From the NCBI RefSeq assembly GCF_040219335.1, contig NZ_JAVJSQ010000031.1:372001-436000 (forward strand): a stretch of 64,000 nucleotides of DNA. Reading direction: 5' to 3'. Shown here one piece after another: positions 56,481-64,000 of this stretch; the first letter of the stretch is position 1, and each line of letters opens with the position of its first letter. The position numbers and the translations under genes were made by a program. The notes under the pieces were generated by a model that worked only from the letters and a program-made list of their open reading frames with translations, ran no database searches and was not told where the DNA came from. The DNA comes from Gimesia sp. GTDB lineage: Bacteria; Planctomycetota; Planctomycetia; Planctomycetales; Planctomycetaceae.

Positions 56481-58171
56481 GCCTGCAGGAAATTCCCCCG
56501 GAGTTTGACGAACTCCTGAATCAGTTTCTGGAAGACGAGCTCTCTGCAGAAGAGTTTGCCGCCTTCGAAAAGACGTTGCGGGAAAATCCCCAGGCGCGGA
56601 CTTACTATTTCGACGTACTGGATGTCAATTCCGGCATCGCTAAAAATCGTACGGATCGACTTCGTGATCTCGACAGAGTGATTCTGCAGGGAATTAAGAC
56701 ACCCCAGCCGGCTCAAGAACGTTCTACCTCACCGTCAAGTCGGGGCGGCGGGCGTGCCATCGCATTTCTCCTGGTGGCAGCGGCTTCGGTTTCAGTCCTT
56801 CTGCTGACAGAATGGATCATGACCGGCCACTTTTTCTGGAATCAGCCGAAGCAGGTCGTACAACCTGACAATAAAGCCAATGAAGATCCTCCGCTGGCAC
56901 TAAGCGATTCTTATGTCGCCACGCTTTCACGGTCCTTTGACTGCAAATGGGGAAATGAAAACCCGCCACGTTTCTCCGGCCAGAGACTGCTCTCCAAAGA
57001 TCTGACCCTGCTGCAGGGCATCGCAGAATTTCGCTTTGACAGCGGCGTCAGGCTCGTACTGGAAGGCCCGACGACCATCAGCATCGATTCTGCGACCTGT
57101 GCGAAAATCGCGTACGGTTCGGTGGTGCTGCACGGTTACGAATCTTCTCCCGAGTTTGAACTGGTGACCCCGCAGGCTCGCTTCTATGACATCGGCACCG
57201 AGTATGGTGCCAAAGTCGCTGAAGATGGGGGAACCGAGCTGCATGTTTTCCAGGGAGCGGTTCGCGTTCAGCCTGAAATTGAGCTGGCTCAGATTTCAGC
57301 TCCCCTGGTCGTGAATGAGGGAAATGCCCGCCTGATCGAACCAGAAACCAATAAGGAAATCAACCTCGAACCAACGCGCTTCAAACGGGAAGTTCCCGGC
57401 CAACCCAAGGCTCTGACTGCGGTTCGACAGGAACTGCTGGCCTATGACAGTTTTCACCCTCCGAAAATTGCCGACCCGGCCCGCTTCTCTGACTGGAGAA
57501 ATTCCGGTTTCGGCTGGACCACTCCCTGGCGCAGTCGGGCTCAGAAGCTGAGTGAAGCCCCCGGAAAAAGCCTGCCCCAGCTTTCGCTTCAACCTGATCA
57601 GAAATCCAAAGATCAAACCGGCAGTATCGAACTGGAACGGGGCAACACCGCCTGGCGATCCCTGGAAAAAGCGGTTCGTCTCGACACAGACGCTCTGTAC
57701 TACCTTAGCTTCTTTATCCAGCAGGCTGCAGAACCAACGGCGGCAGGACTCCATTACGGGAATATTTCGCTGCAGTCCGATCAGATCGATAAACTGACCG
57801 GCCAACGAGACAAGATCATGTTTGGAGTGAATTCTCAGAATTACCCCACCCTGCTACTGAAAGGGCAGACCCAGGAAAAAGCACCTCCCCTTCTCCCGGA
57901 AACGACTTACTTTTATGTAGCGAAAATCGTGGCCAGCGAGAATGCCCCCGACCAGATTTTCCTGCGTGTCTTTTATGAAGATGAAACCATCCCTGACCAG
58001 GAACCGCTGATCTGGACCTGCGTCTCCACGCCCTTCAAAGATTCCAACATCTACCCCCATATTCGTATTCATGCCGGTAAATCCAGCAAATATCGGTTTG
58101 ATGAACTACGAATCGGTTCTTCCTGGGAGTCCGTCGTGAATTTCCAGGACCCCAACAAGCTGCCGGAATAA
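56477..58171 (+). CDS. FecR-like membrane regulator (probable anti-sigma factor)
   Basis: A 564-residue protein starting at the ATG at 56477 (frame open earlier from a TTG inside the sigma gene). The cytoplasmic N-terminus has a short helical, acidic segment (FDELLNQFLEDELSAEEFAA) of the type that binds sigma factors. One transmembrane helix (about 94-116) precedes a FecR-like domain near 150-280 with VRLVLEGPTTIS, FYDIGTEYGAKV and LHVFQGAVRVQ. The last 280 residues, up to VNFQDPNKLPE, look like a beta-sandwich carbohydrate-binding or LamG-like region. It likely keeps the ECF sigma inactive until an external signal is sensed. The extra C-terminal domain may be the sensor; this is inference. 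Confidence 0.85.
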   Translation: MSLQEIPPEFDELLNQFLEDELSAEEFAAFEKTLRENPQARTYYFDVLDVNSGIAKNRTDRLRDLDRVILQGIKTPQPAQERSTSPSSRGGGRAIAFLLVAAASVSVLLLTEWIMTGHFFWNQPKQVVQPDNKANEDPPLALSDSYVATLSRSFDCKWGNENPPRFSGQRLLSKDLTLLQGIAEFRFDSGVRLVLEGPTTISIDSATCAKIAYGSVVLHGYESSPEFELVTPQARFYDIGTEYGAKVAEDGGTELHVFQGAVRVQPEIELAQISAPLVVNEGNARLIEPETNKEINLEPTRFKREVPGQPKALTAVRQELLAYDSFHPPKIADPARFSDWRNSGFGWTTPWRSRAQKLSEAPGKSLPQLSLQPDQKSKDQTGSIELERGNTAWRSLEKAVRLDTDALYYLSFFIQQAAEPTAAGLHYGNISLQSDQIDKLTGQRDKIMFGVNSQNYPTLLLKGQTQEKAPPLLPETTYFYVAKIVASENAPDQIFLRVFYEDETIPDQEPLIWTCVSTPFKDSNIYPHIRIHAGKSSKYRFDELRIGSSWESVVNFQDPNKLPE

Positions 58172-58473
58172 AGCCTCCCCCCATCAAGTCCCTTTGCAAT
58201 AACGAACGCGAACCGAGGGAAATCCCTGCTGCGGTGCGATCAGTAAATCCCCCACCGATGCGCTCATACCAATCTTTTTACAAAAAATTAAAAAATGATT
58301 GTTTTCCTGAGTAGGTTTCCAGGTGGGAAGAACAATTACCGGGTAGCAGGCAAATGTTTTGTGGATCCAAGGGTAGTTTGAGTTCGTACTATCCCACTAG
58401 TCCCTGAACGGCGGGGGTCATGCACGTGACGGCATGGCCCCCTTCTTATTTGATAGACTGCATATTTTGAGAA
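58172..58473. other. Region after the FecR-like gene
   Basis: 302 bases between convergent genes, holding one hairpin terminator (listed) and a short A-rich stretch near 58270-58300. No coding frame. Confidence 0.5.
58413..58442. terminator. Terminator of the sigma/FecR operon
   Basis: GGGGGTCATGC (58413-58423) pairs with GCATGGCCCCC (58432-58442), eleven pairs including one T-G, around an eight-base loop and followed by TTCTTATTT. It is placed to stop both the FecR-like gene and the convergent GntR gene. Confidence 0.8.
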
Positions 58474-59148
58474 TCAGATCAGATCTTCAAACTGCTGTCG
58501 AATCAACACCCGGGCATGCTCCCGATCCTGCCTGCGAATGGCACTGGCCAGTTCCGCATGCTCCCAGACGATCCGTGCTGCTCTACCTGAATCCAATCGG
58601 TCAATTTCCGGCAGACTGTGAAAATACTCCGCGAGGATCTGCTGCATTCCGGCGACATATTTGGAACCGGTCATCTCCAGAACCAGGGAGTGAAATGCCA
58701 GATCCAGCTCGACTGATCGCTCCCATTCCTGATCTTCCAGGCAGGACTGCATCTCAGCCACCAGCGCATCCAGCTGGTCCATCTGTGATTCCGTCGCATT
58801 CTTGACCGCCAGCTCGATCGCACCGATTTCTAATACATACCGCAGCAACTTCAGTTCATCGCGTTCATGCGAAGAGACAGTGAGCAGTGGCAGACTTTCC
58901 GATAACAACTGAACCAGGTCCGGTCGCCTCACGACCAGTCCCTTGCGCTGCTTCCCGTCCAGAATCCCCAGGGCCCGCAGGCGACTGACCGCCTCGCGCA
59001 CAATTGTCCGTGAAACCTGATATTCTTCAGCCAGTTGTCCTTCCGTCATAAACACATGGCCTGCCGACAACTGCTCCTCAACGATGCGCGTACGGATTTG
59101 CTCAGCCAGTCGAGTCGCCATCGTATTTTGCGAAGAGTCTGTTTTCAT
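58474..59148 (-). CDS. GntR/FadR-family transcriptional regulator
   Basis: A 224-residue regulator from the ATG at 59148 (an upstream TTG at 59166 is possible). The N-terminal winged helix has the GntR pattern: RLAEQIRTRIVEEQLSAGHV, then LAEEYQVSRTIVREAVSRL and KGLVVRR. The C-terminal FCD domain is all-helical, with ELDLAFHSLVLEMTG and HAELASAIRRQDREHARVLI carrying the Asp/His residues that usually bind a metal near the effector pocket. FCD regulators mostly answer organic acids or keto acids. It is divergent from the aldolase and fusion-enzyme genes and very likely controls them. The effector is unknown. Confidence 0.92.
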   Translation of the reverse strand: MKTDSSQNTMATRLAEQIRTRIVEEQLSAGHVFMTEGQLAEEYQVSRTIVREAVSRLRALGILDGKQRKGLVVRRPDLVQLLSESLPLLTVSSHERDELKLLRYVLEIGAIELAVKNATESQMDQLDALVAEMQSCLEDQEWERSVELDLAFHSLVLEMTGSKYVAGMQQILAEYFHSLPEIDRLDSGRAARIVWEHAELASAIRRQDREHARVLIRQQFEDLI

Positions 59149-59150
59149 AC

Positions 59151-59309
59151 CAATATTATCATACAATTAAAACCCGCATGTCAATTATCTCAGCTCGGAG
59201 ATCTGCCAATCACCTCAGAATACATTGCATATTGTTATTTCAGACTCATTCCAGACTCACCTCCGATGAGCCTTGCAGTTTTTTTTATCCTACAATATTT
59301 TATGATTGT
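59151..59309. promoter_or_regulatory. Candidate paired operators between GntR gene and aldolase gene
   Basis: Two similar AT-rich sites flank the intergenic space: CAATATTATCATACAATT at 59151-59168 next to the regulator start, and ACAAT-N8-ATTGT at 59292-59309 before the aldolase. Read in opposite directions they share an AT-ATAA-ATATTG-like core with TA ends. FCD-type GntR proteins often bind such short palindromes, so control of both genes by the regulator is plausible. Confidence 0.4.
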
Positions 59310-59366
59310 TAACACCGTCAGCTTCCAACCACCGCCGCGTGCCATCGTTGACAAAGGAAATCCTTA

Positions 59367-60215
59367 ATGCGAATCAGTCGCGTCAAACAGAAACTCAACC
59401 AGAATGAACCGGTCCTCTTTACGCAGCTGCATCTGTTAGACCCCAGCGTCTTTGAACTGACCAGCCTGATGGGTTTTGATGGCATCTGGATGGATATGGA
59501 ACATCACACCTATAGTGTAGAGACAGCCAACCAGCTAATGCGGGCTGCCCGAATCGGAAGTTCTGACATTCTGGCACGACCAGCCAACGGCGAGTTCATG
59601 CGACTGGGACGCATGCTGGAAGCGGGTGCCCAGGGCATCATGTATCCGCGCTGCAGCAGCGCGGAAGAGGCAGCTGAAGTGGTGAAATGGTCCAAGTTCG
59701 CCCCCCAGGGAAAACGGGGATTTGACGGCGGCAATCCGGACATGCCTTATTGCACGATGCCGATGGGTGAGTACATTCAGCAGGCAAACGAAAATACATT
59801 TATCATCATCCAGTTGGAAGAACAGGCAGCGGTCGACCAGGCGGAAGCCATTGCAGCGGTCCCGGGGGTTGATGCACTGATGCTGGGGCCGGGTGACTTC
59901 TCAATCCTGGAAGGCTTCCCCGGACAGTTTGACCACCCACGCCTCCAGGCTGCCATCGACGCCATTGCTGCCGCCGCCGCAAACCAGGGCAAACACTGGG
60001 GCATGCCGACCTTTAACACCGAACACGCGCAGATGCTGCTCAGCAAAGGTGCCCGGCTGCTGTTCCACATGGCGGATATTATCTTCATCAAGAATGGGCT
60101 GGAACTGATGCAGCAGCAGTTCAGCCAGATTGGGTTCACCTTCGATAATCAGCTCAACAAACCAGCCACAGCCTACCTGGAGGGCAAGAGTGATGAACAG
60201 CAAGCTTCCCGATGA
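59367..60215 (+). CDS. HpcH/HpaI-family class II aldolase (second copy)
   Basis: A 282-residue TIM-barrel aldolase of PF03328. Active-site elements: WMDMEHHTYS with E45 and H46, the Arg in LARPANGE, a metal Glu in IIQLEEQA and a metal Asp in MLGPGDFS. Length is normal. It differs throughout from the copy at 35599, for example in the barrel core GAQGIMYPRCSSAEEA versus GANTIMVPQINNAEEA, so a different substrate is likely. It is the first gene of a two-gene unit with the fused amidohydrolase-aminotransferase, whose ATG overlaps its end by 23 bases. It probably makes or splits a 2-keto acid that is the amination target of its partner (inference). Confidence 0.9.
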   Translation: MRISRVKQKLNQNEPVLFTQLHLLDPSVFELTSLMGFDGIWMDMEHHTYSVETANQLMRAARIGSSDILARPANGEFMRLGRMLEAGAQGIMYPRCSSAEEAAEVVKWSKFAPQGKRGFDGGNPDMPYCTMPMGEYIQQANENTFIIIQLEEQAAVDQAEAIAAVPGVDALMLGPGDFSILEGFPGQFDHPRLQAAIDAIAAAAANQGKHWGMPTFNTEHAQMLLSKGARLLFHMADIIFIKNGLELMQQQFSQIGFTFDNQLNKPATAYLEGKSDEQQASR

Positions 60216-62529
60216 CAAGACACTCTTCGACCAGCAACTGAAGCAGTTTATGCCCCCGGGCAGCTTCGATGCCCACGCTCACTTCTATCGCCCCCAGGAC
60301 GCTATCGCCGGACTGCCCTCCTCTGCTGAAAATGCGCAGGGCTTCTCCGGCTGGCAGGAATACTATGACAAGCAGGAACTCTGGATGGGCTCGCTCCGCC
60401 CCTCCGCGGGACTGTTCTTTGCGATTCCGAATCCCAAACTGGAACGGGACGGGGCCAATGAGTATGTCCTCAATGAAATCAAAGATCAGTCCGGTTCGCG
60501 TGCCCTGCTACTGGTCACACCGGCAGACGACCCCGCTGAAGTCGAAGCCAAAATCAAAGCCGGCCCCTACAGCGGCTTCAAGGTCTATCACGTTTACGCT
60601 GATCGCGCAGACACCCTGGAAGCGGAGCCCCAGGAATTCATTCCGGAATGGGTCTGGGAACTGTCTGAACAATATAGTCTGGCGATCATGCTGCATATGG
60701 TTCGTGCCCGTGCGGTGGCAGATCCAATTAACCAGAGCTATATCCGCAATCGTTGCCTGCAGTACCCCAATGCCAAACTGATCCTGGCGCATGCCGCCCG
60801 TGGCTTCTGTGGCAATCATACCACCGAAGGCATCGCTTCCCTGCGCGGACTGGACAATGTCTTCTTCGACACCTCCGCCGTCTGTGAAGCGCAACCATTC
60901 GAAGCCATTCTCCGCGAGTTCGGCACCACCCGCCTGATGTTTGGAACCGACTTCTCCGTCAGCGAACTTACGGGACGCTGCGTGAGTATCGGCGATGGCT
61001 TTCTCTGGCTGGGAGATCAGAACGTCAACTGGGAAACATCCAGGTTTGCCCAACCGGCGCGTGTGGGACTCGAATCCCTGCTGGCCCTCAAACAGGCCTG
61101 CCACACCCTCAGACTGAATGATGCCGACGTCGAGCGTATTTTCGGCACCAACGCACGACAGATGCTGGGCATCCAGACTGCCTCCACACAGAACCAGACC
61201 CAGGAAACCTATCGGCGTGCGAAGCAGTTGATTCCCGGCGGCACACAGTTACTCAGCAAGCGCCCCGAAATGTTTGCCCCGGACTGCTGGCCCGGCTATT
61301 ACCGAGAAGCCAGCGGCTGCGAAGTGATCGACCTCGACGGCAGAAAGTATCACGATCTGGCGACGTCCGGAATCGGCTCCTGCCTGCTGGGCTATCGCGA
61401 CCCCGATGTGACTGACGCTGTCGTACGTCGGGTTCAACTCGGCTCCATGAGCTCGCTGAATGCTCCGGAAGAAGTGGAACTTGCTGCACTGCTGACGGAA
61501 CTGCATCCCTGGTCCGACCAGGCCCGCTTCTGTCGCACCGGCGGCGAATCGATGTCGATCGCTGTTCGAATCGCCCGCGCCTCCACCGGCCGCGATGAGG
61601 TCGCTTTGTGTGGCTATCATGGCTGGAGCGACTGGTACCTGGCTACCAACCTGCCCCGCAAGTCAGCCGAAACGGGAACCACTCTCGACAAACACCTGCT
61701 GCCCGGCCTGGAACCAGCGGGCGTTCCCATGGGGCTGGCAGAGACGACACACCCCTTTACCTATAACGATATCGATGCCCTGAAACAGATTGTGAAGGAA
61801 CGCGGTTCCCAACTGGCCGCTGTCGTAATGGAACCCACGCGCTACACGCACCCTGAACCAGGATTTCTGGAAGCGGTTCGCGAGATCTGTGATGAGTGCG
61901 GGGCGGTGCTGGTGATTGATGAAATCACCACCGGCTGGCGATTGACGCTGGGCGGCGCGCATCTGCATTACGGGATTGAGCCTGACATCGCGGTGTTCGC
62001 GAAAGCACTCGGCAACGGACACCCGATTGCAGCCATCATCGGCAGGCGGAACGTCATGGATGCCGCCGAGAACTCCTTCATCTCCAGCACCTACTGGACC
62101 GAAGGCGTCGGTCCGACCGCGGCGCTGGCGACCATCAAAAAAATGCAGTCTGTCGATGTCCGTCAGCACATTGACCAGATTGGGGAAGCGTTTCGTGCCG
62201 GCTGGAGTGAGCTGGGAGCACGCCATCAACTGCCCGTCAAAGTCTTTGGGCATGCGGTGCTGCTGCATCATACGTTCGACCATCCGCAGGCCGCCGAACT
62301 GGGGACGCTGTTTACGATTCGCATGCTGGATCACAGTTTCCTGACCGGCAGTGGATTCTATCCGACACTCGCGCACGAGCAGCGGCATGTCGATGCATAC
62401 TTCCAGGCAGCGGACGCCGTTTTCGCCGAACTGAAACAGTCCCTTGACCAGAATGACTTAACGAAGCGATTGAGTACTCCGGTCCGGCACTCCGGGTTTG
62501 CCCGGCTGACCCCCAGCCCGAAAAGCTGA
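60193..62529 (+). CDS. Fusion of amidohydrolase and class III aminotransferase/aminomutase
   Basis: A 778-residue two-enzyme fusion (ATG at 60193). Residues about 1-328 are a PF04909-type amidohydrolase with the expected metal ligands: H28 and H30 in FDAHAHF, H168 in LHMVRAR, H200 in LAHAARG and D253 in FGTDFS. After a short Thr/Gln-rich linker, residues about 336-778 are a class III PLP enzyme close to glutamate-1-semialdehyde aminomutase. It opens RRAKQLIPGGTQLLSKRP, has FCRTGGESMSIAVR, D576 in VIDEITTGWRL, and the PLP lysine K604 in FAKALGNGHPIAAI. The two activities probably act in sequence on one intermediate with the coupled aldolase. The frame is also open from 60130, but those codons lie in the aldolase gene. 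Confidence 0.9.
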   Translation: MNSKLPDDKTLFDQQLKQFMPPGSFDAHAHFYRPQDAIAGLPSSAENAQGFSGWQEYYDKQELWMGSLRPSAGLFFAIPNPKLERDGANEYVLNEIKDQSGSRALLLVTPADDPAEVEAKIKAGPYSGFKVYHVYADRADTLEAEPQEFIPEWVWELSEQYSLAIMLHMVRARAVADPINQSYIRNRCLQYPNAKLILAHAARGFCGNHTTEGIASLRGLDNVFFDTSAVCEAQPFEAILREFGTTRLMFGTDFSVSELTGRCVSIGDGFLWLGDQNVNWETSRFAQPARVGLESLLALKQACHTLRLNDADVERIFGTNARQMLGIQTASTQNQTQETYRRAKQLIPGGTQLLSKRPEMFAPDCWPGYYREASGCEVIDLDGRKYHDLATSGIGSCLLGYRDPDVTDAVVRRVQLGSMSSLNAPEEVELAALLTELHPWSDQARFCRTGGESMSIAVRIARASTGRDEVALCGYHGWSDWYLATNLPRKSAETGTTLDKHLLPGLEPAGVPMGLAETTHPFTYNDIDALKQIVKERGSQLAAVVMEPTRYTHPEPGFLEAVREICDECGAVLVIDEITTGWRLTLGGAHLHYGIEPDIAVFAKALGNGHPIAAIIGRRNVMDAAENSFISSTYWTEGVGPTAALATIKKMQSVDVRQHIDQIGEAFRAGWSELGARHQLPVKVFGHAVLLHHTFDHPQAAELGTLFTIRMLDHSFLTGSGFYPTLAHEQRHVDAYFQAADAVFAELKQSLDQNDLTKRLSTPVRHSGFARLTPSPKS

Positions 62530-62594
62530 ATCAGCCGCTGGATGTACTGAGGCTAAGGGATAACCGTTGATCCCCCTGCCGTGTCAGCACTCAC

Positions 62595-62786
62595 CTATTT
62601 CAACTGGTCGAGCGAAATGAAATTGGGTGCGGAAGAAGATTCTGAACTCGAAGGACAGCCACTGCAGGAGCCGCCGGCACAGCCCGGGCGTTGCTTGAAA
62701 AAATGTACCAGCCGCCGCAAGATGCACAATCCGGCTGTCGCGACGCAGAGCAATACGATCACCAGTTGCCAGTCGATCTGATTCAT
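62595..62786 (-). CDS. FeoB-associated Cys-rich membrane protein
   Basis: A 63-residue protein with one N-terminal transmembrane helix (LVIVLLCVATAGLCILR) followed by a basic Cys-rich tail, KQRPGCAGGSCSGCPSSSES. This matches the short FeoB-associated Cys-rich proteins (PF12669). It lies 60 bases after feoB in the same direction. The cysteines may bind iron or help the transporter; the role is not settled in the family. Confidence 0.85.
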   Translation of the reverse strand: MNQIDWQLVIVLLCVATAGLCILRRLVHFFKQRPGCAGGSCSGCPSSSESSSAPNFISLDQLK

Positions 62787-62846
62787 TGTTTCACCTCATT
62801 CAAAATGAGCCTCTGATCCAGCAGCGCTGCCGCGGAGACACCACTG

Positions 62847-64000
62847 TCAGATCAGTAACATTCCCACCTGATAGCAGACCAGTGCTCCCAGGTAGGCCAG
62901 CGTGGTCATATAAGTAAAGGAGACGGCCGGCCAGAACCAGCTGTTGGTTTCGCGACGCATCACCATTAAAGTCGCTGCACACTGCGCACACAGGGCAAAA
63001 AAGACCATGATGGAGACCGCGACGGGAATATTGAAAACTTTGCTGCCATCGGGCCAGGTGGCGGAACGAATGGAACCGATCAGCCCTTCGTCATCTTCGC
63101 CCACATCCCCCCCCAGGCTGTAGATCGTCCCCAAAGTCGAAATAATTACTTCACGTGCGGGGAAGGAAGCGATAACCCCCACCCCGATTTTCCAGTCCCA
63201 GCCGAGTGGCTTGACAACCGGTGCGATCAGATGCCCCGCCTGACCCAGAAAACTGTTTTCTACCAGCTGACTGCTGATCTGATTCTGTTTCTCCGCCAGC
63301 ATTTCCTGTTCTGCACTGAGCTCGGCCTGCTGTGCTTGTAGACCTTTGACGGCAGCCGGCTCCAGTTCCTCCGCATCAGCAATCTGTGTTTCCAGCTCTG
63401 CGAGTGAAGCGTCAATGGTTTCCAGTCGGGTTTCCACTTTGAACTGTTCGGTGTGGTCCCCCGGGAAATATCCGGCGGCCCAGATCAGAATCGATGTGGC
63501 AAAAATCAACGTTCCGGCTTTAACCACAAAGGACTTGGCCCGGTTATACACTCGATAAAACACGTGCCGGGGAGAAGGCCACTTGTAACCGGGCAGCTCC
63601 ATCACGAAGGGGGCGACTTCTCCTTTGAAGCAGATCCGTTTGAGGAACCAGGCGACCGGAATCGCGATCAGGGCACCAATTGAAGACATCGCGAAGAGCA
63701 CGATTCCCTGTAATGAGACAAGAGGACTGCCTGCGATCGAAAAGTAAACAATATTCGGAATGAAGGCCGCGATGAACAGCGTGTAAACGGGCCAGCGGGC
63801 CGAGCAACTCATCAGGGGAGCGACCAGAATTGTCGTGAGACGTTCGTGGCGGTTCTCGATCACCCGGGTCGCCATAATCCCGGGGACGGCACAGGCAAAG
63901 GACGACATCAGTGGAATAAACGACTTGCCACTCAATCCCAGGCTGCGCATCAGGCGGTCCATGATGTAAGCAGCCCGCGCCATGTATCCACTGTCTTCCA
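62847..64000 (-). CDS. feoB: Ferrous iron transporter FeoB, C-terminal part (runs off window)
   Basis: The frame is open through the right edge, so the N-terminal GTPase is outside the window. The visible part starts in the EDSGYMARAAYIMDR motif typical of FeoB. It continues through the conserved GATE regions: SSFACAVPGIMATR, NRHERLTTILVAPLMSCSAR, and later ASFPAREVIISTLGTIY. Fe2+ uptake across the cytoplasmic membrane is the role. An insertion of about 60 residues between 63250 and 63450 is a predicted coiled coil (VETRLETIDASLAELETQ and onward), with charged heptads; E. coli FeoB lacks such a segment as far as I know. The Cys-rich partner gene follows directly. Confidence 0.92.
   Translation of the reverse strand, partial: EDSGYMARAAYIMDRLMRSLGLSGKSFIPLMSSFACAVPGIMATRVIENRHERLTTILVAPLMSCSARWPVYTLFIAAFIPNIVYFSIAGSPLVSLQGIVLFAMSSIGALIAIPVAWFLKRICFKGEVAPFVMELPGYKWPSPRHVFYRVYNRAKSFVVKAGTLIFATSILIWAAGYFPGDHTEQFKVETRLETIDASLAELETQIADAEELEPAAVKGLQAQQAELSAEQEMLAEKQNQISSQLVENSFLGQAGHLIAPVVKPLGWDWKIGVGVIASFPAREVIISTLGTIYSLGGDVGEDDEGLIGSIRSATWPDGSKVFNIPVAVSIMVFFALCAQCAATLMVMRRETNSWFWPAVSFTYMTTLAYLGALVCYQVGMLLI

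Noticed and set aside
63970-63983. ATG at 63983 as the start of feoB
   Set aside because: The frame continues upstream to the window edge through the conserved EDSGY residues, so this Met is internal.

Overview
The window looks like part of a Planctomycetota chromosome, most like Gimesia or a close relative (inferred from content; no rRNA gene is present). The pointers are planctomycete-type families: a 5.8-thousand-residue surface protein with an LEPR-XLL-type N-terminal motif, PSCyt1/DUF1549/DUF1553 and DUF1501 proteins, a TIGR02604/TIGR02603-type heme protein, a sulfatase with an unusual active-site motif, a gvs1-type ECF sigma factor with a FecR-like partner, and many secreted proteins of unknown function. 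I saw no tRNA or rRNA gene, insertion sequence, prophage or CRISPR array. The layout reads as ordinary chromosome with very large secreted proteins.

Left part (1-9.3 kb): the start of a Tat-exported beta-propeller protein (cut by the edge); glnE with two ACT domains between its two catalytic halves; a small His/Tyr-rich secreted protein; a sulfatase; a one-heme secreted protein behind a near-consensus sigma-70 promoter; and a two-gene minus-strand unit of a secreted carboxypeptidase-regulatory-like protein and an EEP-family hydrolase. About 17.5 kb (9.36-26.82 kb) is then one minus-strand gene for a mosaic surface protein: beta-helices, Ig-like and Calx-beta repeats, two metzincin-like peptidase modules, and cohesin-like and dockerin-like segments.

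Middle (27-46.5 kb): an outer-membrane barrel, the large heme protein, guaA with a long potentially structured leader, a secreted unknown, an HpcH/HpaI aldolase, a plus-strand run DUF1501 - PSCyt1/PSD1 - DUF1501 - PQQ-like propeller, and overlapping murC-murB on the minus strand (direct evidence of peptidoglycan precursor synthesis).

Right part (46.8-64 kb): a plus-strand set of a TPR-like protein, a vWA/GATase-like membrane protein, a giant coiled-coil membrane protein and a Gln/Lys-rich exported protein, the last two translationally coupled; two small secreted proteins; an ECF sigma/FecR pair; a GntR regulator divergent from an HpcH/HpaI aldolase and a fused amidohydrolase-class III aminotransferase (the most interesting metabolic locus here); and the 3' end of feoB followed by its small Cys-rich partner. 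Convergent gene pairs are generally separated by clear bidirectional terminator hairpins.
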